From assembly GCA_916700875.1 (NCBI GenBank), contig CAKAKS010000022.1, positions 16,984,065-17,048,064 on the forward strand: DNA of 64,000 nucleotides, written 5' to 3'. Source of the stretch: Sebastes aleutianus. Lineage: Eukaryota; Chordata; Actinopteri; Perciformes; Sebastidae. This document shows positions 10,662-24,100 of this stretch, one piece after another. The notes beneath the pieces are model-generated. The model saw only the letters and a list, made by a program, of their open reading frames with translations. It did no database searches and was not told the DNA's origin. Within the stretch, counting starts at the first letter, position 1. The number at the start of each line of letters is the position of its first letter. Made by a program: the position numbers and the translations under genes.

Positions 10662-13600
10662 CTGCACAGACAGAGAAGGAGAGAGAGTTAAAAAAAAACA
10701 ACACATAACAAGACATAACAAAAAATAAACACACATAAAATACACTTCATAAAACAAAATAGTCATAAAATGACCCTCGTCCCTGATCTCTACAATACCT
10801 CCATGTTCCCCTTTAGACAGATAATACTGCCAAGTAGACTGAGCCTTCCTCCCACCAGCCCTCACACCTGACCCACTCTACTTTCCTGGTAGATTAAAAC
10901 GCCGTCACATAATGAAACTTTACAGCTGATACAGACAGAAAGTACAGAGAGATGGAGAGAGAGTACATGCACAAAAGAATTGTTGTGAATCAGTCCTGGA
11001 AACTAAATTTGTGTTCATGACAATGTGGAAGTTATAAAGTTGTCAGTCAGCATAAAACAGCTGCAATCTGCTTCAAACATAAGTCTTCAAAATAAAAGCC
11101 AAGTATGAAACACAACTACTGTAACACACAAACTATGTCTAATTGTATGGAAGCTATTACAGAAACAAGCCATCTCAATCCTAGTTTCACCGGGGGGCTC
11201 GCCGTTGAGGCCGTTTGTCATTATTGGACACCGTCTCTAATATCTGACTGGAGCAGCTCCAAGCAGCACTAACATAATGGATTCTCTTTGCTCCATTGAT
11301 TAGCCTCTTTTGTTATTCTGTCTCTATATCTATCCATCGACCCAGCTTCACGCCGTCCTGTCTAGCTCATTTATCTCATCAGTGTTGCATACATACAGTC
11401 ATGTGACTTTAATTTTAAACTAATTTGTTTTGGCCACAATAACATTGTAAAATTATTTTTATGATATTTGCCACTGTGTGATGCAGAGGCTGTGCAGTAA
11501 AGTCACAAATCGCCTAGCAACCGTGGATGTTGCCAGCATGAGGTCCATCGGAGAATTGGCCGTGTGCAGCTAATGGCTAAATATATACAACAGCGCGGGC
11601 TATAAAAAGATTTATAAAAGATAGTTGTGTGGGTGTAGCTCCATTCAGTAATGATCTGGAAAAATCAACTGTTTGGTGGATAAGACTCAGATCCACAGCG
11701 GAGGAGGAGTTCAGGGCGAGTGTGAGCAGATGGATATAGATGAATATAAAATTAACCAGCAGCTATTTTGACAATCAAATAATCATTTAATTCATTTATT
11801 AAGCCTATTCTAGCCCCTTAAATGTGAATATTTGCTTTTATTTTATGATATTAGACTTAATATCTTTGGGTTTGGGGCTCTTGGTTGGACAAAACAGTTT
11901 GTCAACTTTGAGAAATTCAGATTTTTTACTTTTTTTTTTTTACATTTTATTGACCAATAAATCAATTCAACAATAATAATAATAATAATTTAAAGGCACT
12001 GTATGTGAGTTTTTACACGTATAAATGTATTTTAATAATTTTTTATTGCCAATGTGTGAACAGGTTGTTACCTAATCTAAAAACTTAAAAAACTTTCTGG
12101 GTTTCCTCTAATCAGCCTGTAGACTGCTTTCAATGTTAAGAACACAGGGTTTTGTTTTCCAGGAAAAATCCAACGGATGTGACGTCACGCACATTCGCGA
12201 GGGCCTTTATTTTCAGCTCCGCTAACAGGGCTAACAGTGTACAACCGTAGCTAACGTTCAGTTAGAAATGGAGTCCGCTAACGCCAACAAACAACCAGCC
12301 AAAACCACAACACAAACTCCACAGAAGCACACAGTTTTCCACAGACCGACGTCGGAGGAAAACTAGGGTCAACATCAGCTTTCGATTCACGGAGGGACCT
12401 TCGTTTGGTAGCTAACATTACTGCCAAGCACGTGAAACATGTAAGTGATATTGTGGTTTTAGCTGCTAATCAATCACGTCCAGTCTCGTGTGTGTCGCCT
12501 CACTGTTCCGACCGATGCTCGCTACGTAGGATGCTGACCGTCGTTGACTTAACGGCCACACGCTGTTAACGAGCAATTTATGAATCTTACAGAGAGTCCC
12601 TTTAAAAATAAATAAATAAATAAATAAAATAAAATAAAATAAAATAAAATAAAATAAAATAAAATAAAATAAAATAAAATAAAATAAAATAAAATAAAAT
12701 AAAATAAAATAAAATAAAATAAAAATAAATAAATAAATAAAATAAATAAATAACTAAAGTCAAACCTTTTCTTTACTGGTCAATAAATAATCTACTAATG
12801 CTTCATCGATCAGTTTCAAATTTTCTAATAAGCAAAAAGTGCAGTTATATGCATGTTAACAAGCTGTTAATAAATTGATTTTGGCCCAGATTCTCTACAG
12901 AAGATAAGTGGTCCATTCATCTTGTTAATGAATTAAAGAGATTAAAAATCAAAGTTTCCTGCAAGAGGATAAACACCTGCCAGAAGAATTTATCACAACC
13001 TGGCAACCCAAAAGTTGGTCTTACATCTATTTATATCTGTAAAGCCTAAGTAAATGATTTATGACGTTAGATTCAACTAACAAACCCTTTATAAAAGACG
13101 ACTTTTTAGAAGGTGGTACCCAGAGGTTTTTACAGATGTTTTGATCTGCCTTTGATTTCTGAAATGTTAAAAATAGATCAGCCTGGCTTCCTATCATTCT
13201 GCATATGGAGATAGAAATGAGTGTGAGCTCATAAACGTGTGTTTTTCTCTCTCTCTCGACCCGTCCCTCTATATTCCACGCTCGTTCTCACCCGGTTCCC
13301 AGGTGTTCCTGCAGCCTACAGCTCCCATGTTAAAACACCATCTAATGGATTGGCTCTCTAGCCTTCCCCCCCTCCTGAGACCTGCATCAACGCCGGTACG
13401 CTGCCTCCGAGCCCGTCTCTTCTTCTATGAGATTATTGATTGCGAGAAAAGTGAGGTAAAGCGGGGGGGGGGAGGGAAATGGGAAATGGGAAATGGAGAG
13501 ATCAAGACAGAGAAAGTGAGAGAACAAGAGTATGGCAATGAAATAAAAAAGGAAAGGTGACAGACGGGGAGGAGAGATGAGGGAAGCACGAGAGGGATGG

Positions 13601-16600
13601 AATGCATCCAGAGAGACAACAAAGAGAAACTGAGAGGGACTAAATTTGCTTTTGAGGGACTGAAAGTGTTTCTAACTGTACTATTCAATTTATCTAGTTT
13701 CATACAGTTACTGGCAAATAAATGCCAGAAGTTCATTTCATGGCTTTCATTCAACCGTTTTAAAAGCTGCAGCTCTAAAAACTGAAAAATAAAGCTCAAT
13801 GTGAATTATTGTCAGAGGCAGATAATGACCCATGACACCGCCTTGCAGCTACATTATAATAATGATTTAAAAGCTATAGATGAAATAATACTGATGTCAC
13901 CCATCACATCAAGCGGTAAAAAAACATTTTTTTTTTTGCAGTATAAAGTTTCGAAAACAAGACCCACTTTTGATTTAATAACACAATAAAGTTAAAGGTC
14001 CTCTTTCCAGGGAGACAAAGATAGCAATAAAAGCCACAAATGGTACACTGAACCTTAAGAAAAAAGCAAATCTTGTAACCTCTTCATCTATATTTATACT
14101 TTTTAACACTTACTACCTTGTACCTTGAAATCAAAGCTAGCTAACTTTCTTCCCCTTTCCTTCATACTGTATAAGTAAATGTCAAATGTATATGCTGTGG
14201 GTAAATTAACTATATCTATAGACATATACCCATGATTTCAACCTTTTTGCTTGTTTGGACCATAGACGATATATAAGAAGTGAGCGTAGTCGCCGTGACG
14301 TCACCCATTGGTTTGTGGACTACGGTTTTGAAGCCTCGAGTTCGGCATTTTGGCCGTCCCCATCTTGGTTCTTTGCAACCAGAAGCGACGCGAGAGGGCG
14401 GAGCTAAGTACAACCAAATGAAACATTTTTAGGTGACCAAAATGTTCTGCCATGAACTGAAAACACACTGTGAAAGCAACCTGTCATTTACAAGGTAGCC
14501 CCACCCTAAAGCATCCCCTGCTTTATGGTCTATTTAACTCTAAATGGGACCATAATTTACTAAATGAACATCATGCTGTATTGAAGAAGACTTGAAACTA
14601 GCGATTGGGACCATAAACTCATGGTTACAATGTTTACTGAGGTAATAAATCAAGTGAGAAGTAGGCTCATTTTCTCATAGACTTCTATACAATCAGACTT
14701 CTTTTTGCAACCAGAGGAGTCGCCCCCTGCTGGCTAGTAGAAAGAATGAAGGTTTAAGACATTGGCTTCACTTTTCAGACCCGGAGGTTGCCCATTGGAT
14801 AGATTGAAGGTCGAAACATGACCACCACCACCACTATATGGTCCTGCACTGAAATCAATGTGACTGTACATACATGTAAGATTCCCTTTTGCACTGCATT
14901 GCACCATTCGGTCTAATAACACATAATGATACCAACTGTACACAGCAGTTTGCTGTAATTGAGCATAACGGCTAAATAAAATCTGCTTCCCCTTTTGACA
15001 GGTACATATGAAAGTGTAGAAAATACAACCTTTTACCCTCCTGTGCCTTTACAGAGGTTCTCAATTACACCTATTAGATTTATTCCCCTGGTGTCATGAA
15101 ATGGCTTTATGAAAAAAAATGATAGAGAAAAATAAATATAATTTTTCCCAATTTCAGGGTAGATAGAAATGTAACAATCACATAATAGGAAAACAGGGGA
15201 AATGTTAATGGTCCAACCAGATGCCTCTTGATAAGGCACTATTCAATTTGATTTTGTTGCTATAACCCAGTAATAAAAAATACACAATTAAAACAGAATA
15301 TGCAGCAGGAGATTGTACGTTTCACAAGATCATTCAATCAGCTTCTATATTGCTTTTCTATGTCTATGCTTTAGCATTGCAGCATTGTTATCGCCCTAGG
15401 ACACAAATCATGTCTGAGTGCTGTTCTATCATTTATAAACTATAAAGACAGCACTTGAACAAAGGAAAGTCTTGTCCTGTAATGATCTTTAATAGCACTG
15501 TAGGCCTTTAATATTTGGATTGTAGCGTGCTCAAATATAATAAAATACTCATCTTTAAAGCCTCAAGTCATGTTTTTCCACATCCCCCTACTGTTTTCTT
15601 CCAATAATCCCGGCCTCTTTCCCATTTGTTTATGACACAATGGAAGTTATGTGACGGTGTGTCTATATCTCGTGTGATATGTGGTCAGACCGGTCGGGTC
15701 GGACAATGAAGAGCAAACAACTGGTAAGAGCAAGTGTGTCAACTCAGGGCAGAACGTGAGTCATTGTCTGCAGCTCTGCTCAGAGGCAGACTGGGACACA
15801 AAAGTCATGTTGAGTATAACAGACACATACATATGTACTGCACACAGTTGTAGCGGTTTCTCTTCCAGGTGGTGTTTAATAGAGGGAGGAAGCAAAGCCT
15901 GATACGGCTATTACGGACGCTGAAGCTGTAAATGTAAATGTCCACATAACGGTCAGAGATTGTGAGTAGAAAAGACAGCTGTTGTTTTATCTTTTACTGC
16001 CTCCCATCATTTTTATTGTTGCTATGACTTCCTCACATTGGACAGCGACGGTTTTAAAGCCGGTATTGACCGTTAGTCACAGCAAACCTGCACAAACACG
16101 TCTCAGATATCACTGAAAAGACGATTTCATGACAACAGATGTGCACACAGGATTACAGACCTTCAGGATACACATACAGCTCAGTGAACGGATGAAAGTT
16201 ATCAATTTAAACAGTCACTAATTGTTGCACGATGACAGACAATGTTACCCCTTATAGCTGCATTCGATAACTTTGAGCAAATATGATAAAAAAGTTTATA
16301 AAACTGTCACTATATCCTGACAGTAATGCATGAGACAGGTAATCTGTGATGGTCCTCTGTGTCCTCCTAGTGCTCCTCATGGCATTTGCAAGATTTCACC
16401 GCACCCTAACATTTGTGACCCGACCGCCGTGTTGAAAACAGTCAAGCCAAAACCCAAGCACCGCCCATCGCCCAGAGCAAACGTTCTCATTTTACAGCTA
16501 AACAGTACACTACAAGATGTTTCTGAAAACATCTGAGACGAGGAATAAGCATTACAGTAACAGAATCTTGATTCATACTTCAGCGCTGCCTAGCAGAGTT

Positions 16601-18052
16601 TCACGAGCAGTGAGCAGTGATTGACAGCTACCTAGAGACTGCTCGGCTCTGATGAGCACTAGGAGGACACGGAGGAACATGATTTTTTATCACAGATTAT
16701 CTGTGTATTGTCTATTATTATCTGCCACAGTCAGGATATAGTGACTGTTTTATAAAAAATAACTTTTTATCATATTTGCTAAAGTTATCAACTTCAGCTT
16801 TAAAGCTTCAGTAGGCAGTATATTTTTGGCATCATTGGACAAAAATTCCATAATAACCTTTCAGCATATTGTAATTCAAGTGTTCTGAGAGATAACTAGA
16901 CTTCTGCTCCTCCTCATGGCTCTGTTTTCAGGTTTTAAAAATGGCCTGTTTTGAACAATAAAATATTATAAATATAATAAACATTTTGTGGCGGCAGCTG
17001 TCAAAAAAGCACCAGAGTTTCGTGTCTTTGCTTCTCTACTCTTTGTGTCCGAGCTCAGACTGTTTGAACTACAATCCCCATGATGCAGCAGGCAGGACAC
17101 AGCTATTACTATCAAAGTTATCACATTGTTGTTTCTAATTACCGTTATGCTAATCACTGCTAACAATGTGAAAAAAAAGCGGGGTGGACAGGGGAAGTCG
17201 GCATTTATTTAATTTCTAAATGGCTGTTCAGGGAATGTGCTATTTACAGTAGATGATAAACACACTCATTGTAATGGCCAGATTGCTGTTATGCGACTGA
17301 AATGAGGCTAATGGGAGGTAATAACAAGGACGGCAATCACGCTCACACAAACACGCACTCACACCGAATTAAATACGGTGTAAACATACATGTGCGCACA
17401 AAAAAAGACACACATAATCAAGTTGTTAGTACTCACGTGTTTTGACAGGTTGGCGCTCTTCGAGTCGACATCGTACCTGTAGGAAAAGGGAAAAGAGAGA
17501 GCGAAAGTCAGTGCATTAGAAAGTGATGGAGGGTGACAGGAGCTCAGCCGGGAATACGACAGGGATTACAGACGGAGTAAATCAGTAACGGGGCCAAGCA
17601 GCTTGTCAACGACGATCTCACCAGAGGCTCTGGGTATTTCACTTTCCCGGCATCGCGGGCTCACAGGCATCCTCCATTTAAGTGACACTAAATGGACTAA
17701 TTGGCAGTCATGCATACATGTGAGGGAGAGAGAGAGAAATATTGCTCATTAGTGTGTGTTTCGGTGCTTGAATATTATTCACACGTTTCGTTTTCCTCCG
17801 TTCCACCTGCAGGTCTCTCATACAACATACGATACTTGCAGAGAAATGCGCCCCTCCAGTGCAGAGGCTATACTCCAAAAGAATGGGAAGCAATCAGACA
17901 AGCCATTCACTCAGCAATTTGAGGTCATTTCACAGCTCAGGTCATTTCAGCCGCCACTATAAATGGATTGCCCTTTGGTGGGTAATATTTTGGGGGGAGA
18001 AAATGAGGAGCAATTTAGTTACTTTACAAAAACGTTCAGGAAAATGTACATC

Positions 18053-18119
<67 letters not shown>

Positions 18120-21100
18120 GTGCATGGGGTAATTAAGATTATTCTGATCCCGAAGCATGACCAAGTATTCAAAATGATTAAACACAATCACATGATATCT
18201 TATCATCAGTGTCTGACAGTCATCCACCCTCTGGAGCAGAGATGATTCACTATCAACAAAAGTGTCCATACTGACTCAGAGCCACGTTCAGACAAATCCC
18301 CGATGTAAACTAGTAATTGGAGAAACCCTGTTTCACTGTAATTAAATTATTATAAAGCTGAGGGGTTGGAAATTAATAAAAACAAATGAACTAATAAAAA
18401 AATAAATAGAAGACCTTTGAGCCCCATTTTAGTAATTTATGGCTCTGCTTCTCTGTGACCTTTGAACTCCTTGTGAAGAAACAAGACAAGCTTTGTGAGG
18501 CTGTAGATTAACGTGCTAACAATGATAATTTTAGCATGCTGATGTTACAAGAAGATAAATTATACGCACATTACGTGACGTCTGCACACTTACTCCAAGC
18601 CACAAAAATGTATTAACGACTACGTTTTGATCCTACTTGGATCTTCGTCAGGTCAGAATGTGGAAAAGTGGAAACCACACCCATATTTATACATCATGCA
18701 CACCAATATCTTTTTGAACGTAGGTGATATAGTTTCTGATACATGCGATGATGAATATGACGTGTTTATAAATAACGTATTTTTGATGGCTTTTGTATTA
18801 CTGATTTTTATGTGTACTTTATTTAATTCGTTAAAGGTGCTCTATATGATATTCAGAGCATTAATATAGCAGTACACAACCATTTGCTACGTAAAGATAT
18901 AGTGGGGTAACATCTACCTGAGCAGAGAATGAAGTCGCTCTCCCTCCGTGTGTGTTTAAATCTGAGCTTCTCCGCACTTTGTTGACATAGCCGGGCCTGC
19001 CGCGCATGCTTTTAATGCATGTTGTACATGTGAGCGTGCCCCTACTGGCAAATCACGGATGCCGCTCTGCTGTTTTCAGTGTTAGCGCTGTTAACAGCTG
19101 TCAGCTGTCGCCATGTTGAGAGCCGTGCAGAGACAATAGAAATGCTCCCAATCTCGTGTTTAGCACCTTTAATTGTATGTGGATGTTTTATCAACCTGGG
19201 TATTTTTTGGATGAACCACACCTGCCATCATAGAGCTTGTTGCCTATTAGTGTGCATGATGTATAAATATGGGTGTGGTTTCCACATTCTGAATGTATCC
19301 TCATTAATACATTTTTGTGATGTGGAGTAAGTGTGCAGGCGTTACCTTTTTCCAGCATGTTGATGTTTATCATGTTATTTTAGCATGTCAGCATGCTGAT
19401 ATTTAGCTAATTAGCACAAAACACAAAGATGAGGCTGATGGAATACCATTAGTATTTAGTCAAAAAGTCGGAGTGAACTTTTGACCCGATGACGGTGATA
19501 TAGATGAAAGTTCGGGGGGATCAAAGTTTTTACAATTCATCCTCTGGGGAACATGAATGTCAGAACAAAATGTCATGGCAATCCATCTAATAGCTGTTGA
19601 GATATTGCCAAAAGGTCAACCTCATAGTGGCACTAGAGGAAAAGGCAGGGGGGATCACAAAGTAGTAGAATGACATGTACTGAAATCCATACATACACAC
19701 TATGAATGGAGATCCAGAGAGGTTTATTACACGCAGTGTGGTGTTGTACTTCATATTCAGAGGACACGCTGTAGTGTTTCATAACATTTTCATACAGATC
19801 CCATCTTTATGAGCCGGAGGGAGGAAACAGTCTTTCATCTGTTATCGTCTCAGACTGTGTTACGCTCGGCAGACCGGCCAGACTACTACGTCTACGGCTG
19901 TGAGACATGACAGCAAGCTAGGTCCACGCACACACATGTACGACACTAGCAACAACACACACAAACAGACCAACAAAAAGCCAGTTGCTCAGTTATATTC
20001 AGAAAACCACTCAAGAGACAAGCATAAAGACGTATTCAGACATTTATTCATCTGCCTAAACAAATGAGAAGGCATTCAAACTATCCTTTCATATCCTGAG
20101 CATAAGAATGTCACAACTAGAAAGTGTGTGCATCTTGTGTGTATATACAGTATGTCGTCACAGAACACATAACAGCCTTTAAATGTCTCACGTAACTGCC
20201 CACTCGAGTTTCACATAAAGGTGAAATATGACACCTATTCTGATAAAAAAAGATGTTATAAAAACACATTCAGGTACACCTCTAGCATCCAAACAGGGCT
20301 CTCTTTATAGCAGCAGCTGGAAGTGATTCAGAGGAAGGCCAAAGGATCAAAGCAGCTAAAAAAATCAGTTCAAAACACGGATATTTTTATCAAATGAGAA
20401 GTTTAGAGACAACAAAACGCACAACTCAAAGTCCTGCATGTACGTTTTTTCCAGTTGATTCATGAGTGGTAATGAATACTGGGTGGTAACATGGCGCGCG
20501 GTGCAGAAGTGGAGCAGGCAGAGTAGATATGAAAAGGTTAAATGCTTCTCTTTCCCTGAAGGAAATGTGTCCGCTCCTATATCACACCCACCGCCCCCTT
20601 GGAAATCCCCCGGTTGTTATGGTTACCATCGCACACGCAATGCACACACACAACGTTGTCACCATGGCCACCACACAGTATGGGGGGAATGCGCACGTCT
20701 CTCACGCACACATCAGCTTCGCTTTTGTCTTGGAGTGGGGTCTGTCCACGTTGGCCTGGTGACACTTGTGAGATGACAATATGAGTTATGTGTTGTGTGA
20801 AAGACGGAGCAACCGGCCGAGATACTGAAACACTAGAACAACGTATGGATGAACAGGGTCATGAGAGAGAGCAATACAACGATCCACTGACACAGGAAAT
20901 CTAGCCAAATGATGGAAAAATTGACCACATTCTCCTTTTTTTTTCATCCGATAGCGAGAAGTGACGACTCCTTCCTATTTTTTTCACAGTAATTTACACA
21001 CTGTAACAGTTTTGATGGACAGAGAGGTGGCAATGTACATGAAAATAGTACTAGTTCAAGGTTCTCTGCACACCAAATTTTAGTATGATGCATTAATTTT

Positions 21101-24100
21101 AGCGTAGATATACACTATTTCAGTGTTGTTGTACTTGAGATCGGTCTTGGTCTCGAGATGGTAAATGGACTTGCATTTATACAGCGCTTTTCTAGTCTTC
21201 TGACCACTCAAAGCGCTTTACACTAAGTCAGCATTCACCCATTCACACACACATTCATACAGTGGCATTCATACAATTTTGCCCATCTAATCTATAATCT
21301 ATAATCTAAATCTCATTCACACACCGATGGCTATACACCTATGCAGGGCTCTAGACTGCGACCAAAATGGTCACATATGCAACCTTTTTTTGGGAGTGTG
21401 CGAGTTAAATTTTGACCTAGTCGCATTTGTGCGAGTGCATGATCATTATTATTTTGGTAACACGGTAAGAGCGTTGGATATTGCAGATAAAAGCAGTCCT
21501 TTTTGTTCCTCACTGGTGCAGCCTTTCTCTCCCCTCCTGCACTTTCCTCTGTTCTGTGTAAACCTGTGTAAACGCCGCCCCTACCTCACGCGCATCACAC
21601 ACACTGCAGGGCGCCAAAGTTTCGCTGTTCCCCAAAATGAAGCGGTCTATCGCTGATTATTTTAAAAAAACAAATGAGGAGAGAAAGGAGGAAGTTGGCG
21701 GTGAGGGAGAGTCTAACAGAGGTGCCGACTCAGACACCACCGATGATGAATGACAGGTGAAGAAAAAGAAGTATCACTTTCCACCTCCGGTCTCAATACC
21801 ACTTTTTGAAGGTCTTGGTCTCGTCTCGGAATCGACCACATTTTTACTCCGTCTTGTCTGGGTCTCATACAAAGAGGACTCTGTATTTCATTTTATTCAT
21901 TCAAAGACCGGTCAAGACCACAACCGCAGGGATATTACTAAATTCTTAAAGGCTATATTGCAATGAAAAAGGAGAATGAAGAGGTTTGCAGTTAGACCAG
22001 AACCAGTGCTAATACAGCTGTGAAAAAAGGGATGCAGAAACCCCTATTCCTATATAGAGATAGGCAAACATAATATATACAGAAACACTGACTCCTCTTC
22101 ACAGAGTCTAACTTTCAGATCCCAGTTGGGCAGCCGACGTGGCTCCCTGGTTCATAGATTATAATATAATTAGTCTCCATCTAATAAAATAAAGCCACTG
22201 AAATCCCCTCTGTAATTCAATGAGAAATGTGATCGGAGAGCTAAATTGAGAAAGAGAATCCCCCTCACCTACAGGCAGTCTGCTGGCTTAATGAAGCTAA
22301 AGACCAACTCTCTCCTACAGATAGCATCTTGTATGCAAAGGAGCACTAATGAAGTCTGAGATGCAGTCACAGAGCTTATAACGCATGCATAAACAGCGCC
22401 ATATAATGTGACTTTATATTGACTCACTAGGACAGCAGAGATTCAACCTTACTAAGTGACAGTTACTCTCAAAGTGTACACATGTATTTCTAAGGTCTTA
22501 CAAACAGATGCAAAGCAGGTTAAGCTTTTTAATATGCACTATTTGATACCACATAGTGCTCATTAATACCCTAAATTTCCTTCCAGCTCACTACTGACAC
22601 TTTGAAACTTTGGAGGACGTACTTAGCGGTTGACATGCCAATTCCCTAATCTGCCAAATATCAGCACTAATAGTCATATTGGACCAAAACCAATACTGCT
22701 TTTAAAGTCGCTATCAACCAATATAGTGAGCATAGCAATGCATCTAAACAAATGAAGCTGTCTAAGTGATGTACAATGAGGAACTTCTGTGCAATAAATT
22801 ACTGTCTGTAGTTGCCATGGGAAAAGAGGTTGTATGCCTCTGCCAACCATCAAGTTTCAGTTTTACATCCACGTCTGTCCAAAATGTCATCACTTCATCT
22901 TTTTATCCTTTTAGACCTTTATGTGAAATTCTCATAATTAGCACATGAATTCTTGAGTTATGGCCAAAAAGGTGTTTTGTGAGGTCACAGTGACCTTTGA
23001 CCACCAAAATCTAATCAGTTCATTCTTGAGTCCAAGTGGACATTTGTGCCAAATTTGAAGAAATTCCCTCAAGGTCTTCCTGAGCTTTTAAAGCTAGAGA
23101 GAAGATACTGGCATCATATGAAACTAGAAAACCTAAAGAATCCATTGGTTCCAACCATGTCATACTTGTTCGTTGCGAATGTGGCTAAATAACGCTCAAA
23201 ACTTACACTACATTTTGGCGAGGAAAAACTGGCATGGCCATTTTCAAAGGCGTCCGTTGACCTCTGACCACAAGATATGTGAATGTAAATGGGTTCTATG
23301 GGTACCCACGAGTCTCCCCTTTACAGACTCTATACACTTTATGATAATCACATGCAGTTTGGGGCAAGTCATAGTCAAGTCAGCACACTGACACACTGAC
23401 AGCTGTTGTTGCCTGTTGGGCTGCAGTTTGCCATGTTATGATTTGAGCATATTGTTTTATGCTAAATGCAGTACCTGTGAGGGTTTCTGGACAATATTTG
23501 TCGTTGTTTTGTGTTGTTAATTGATTTCCAATTATAAATATATACATTAATTTGCATAAAGCAGCATATTTGTCCACTCCCATGTTGATAAATGCATTAA
23601 ATACTTGACAAATATCCCTTTAACGTACATTTTGAACAGATACTAAATGTGCGATTAATCGCAATTAAATATTTGAATCGACTGACAGCCCTAACAATAC
23701 GCCAATAGTAGGTGGCATGAATGAATATTAATCAAGTGGCAATCTACTTCACCTCTCAATTCACGTAAACGGAGAGAAAATTAGAGTCGAGTAGGAAAAC
23801 TGTGTTTGCATACCAACAACTGTCCAGTAAAGAGAGAAAAATCTAAGATAAAAAAACACCATATTCGTAGCTCCAGAATAAAAGTAAAGGTTTGTATTTT
23901 TAGGAACTAATAATGTGATAGGGATGCTTCCTAGAAGAGGCTTCTAACGTTGAGTAAACCAAAGATCAACTCTTGAACCTTAAATGCTATTTGACCTTTA
24001 CAATGTCTGGTGTAAGAACAAGTATATATATTATATTAATACCATGATGACACGCACACACACACACACACACGTAGGCATTACTTACAAGTCAAATCGG

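Larger units (their letters stand above)
10662..17436 (-). other. cpne8 intron 5
   Basis: This 6.8-kb intron holds a TTAA-type MITE (11989-12606) followed directly by an AAAAT array, a dispersed repeat (14258-14799), a palindromic MITE (16253-16804) and the fragment abutting it. The parts around 10900-11700, 12770-13990 and 14950-16200 look mostly single-copy, with no coding signal I recognise. Confidence 0.7.
17477..24088 (-). other. cpne8 intron 4
   Basis: This 6.6-kb intron holds a (TG)n tract (18056-18119), a fold-back element with a nested TTAA MITE (18581-19340), dispersed repeats (19400-19690, 22820-23087), a minus-strand SINE 3' part next to a hAT remnant (21157-21760), and a truncated hAT copy (23095-23693). 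The sequence at 19700-21100 and 21960-22800 looks unique and has no recognised function. Confidence 0.7.
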
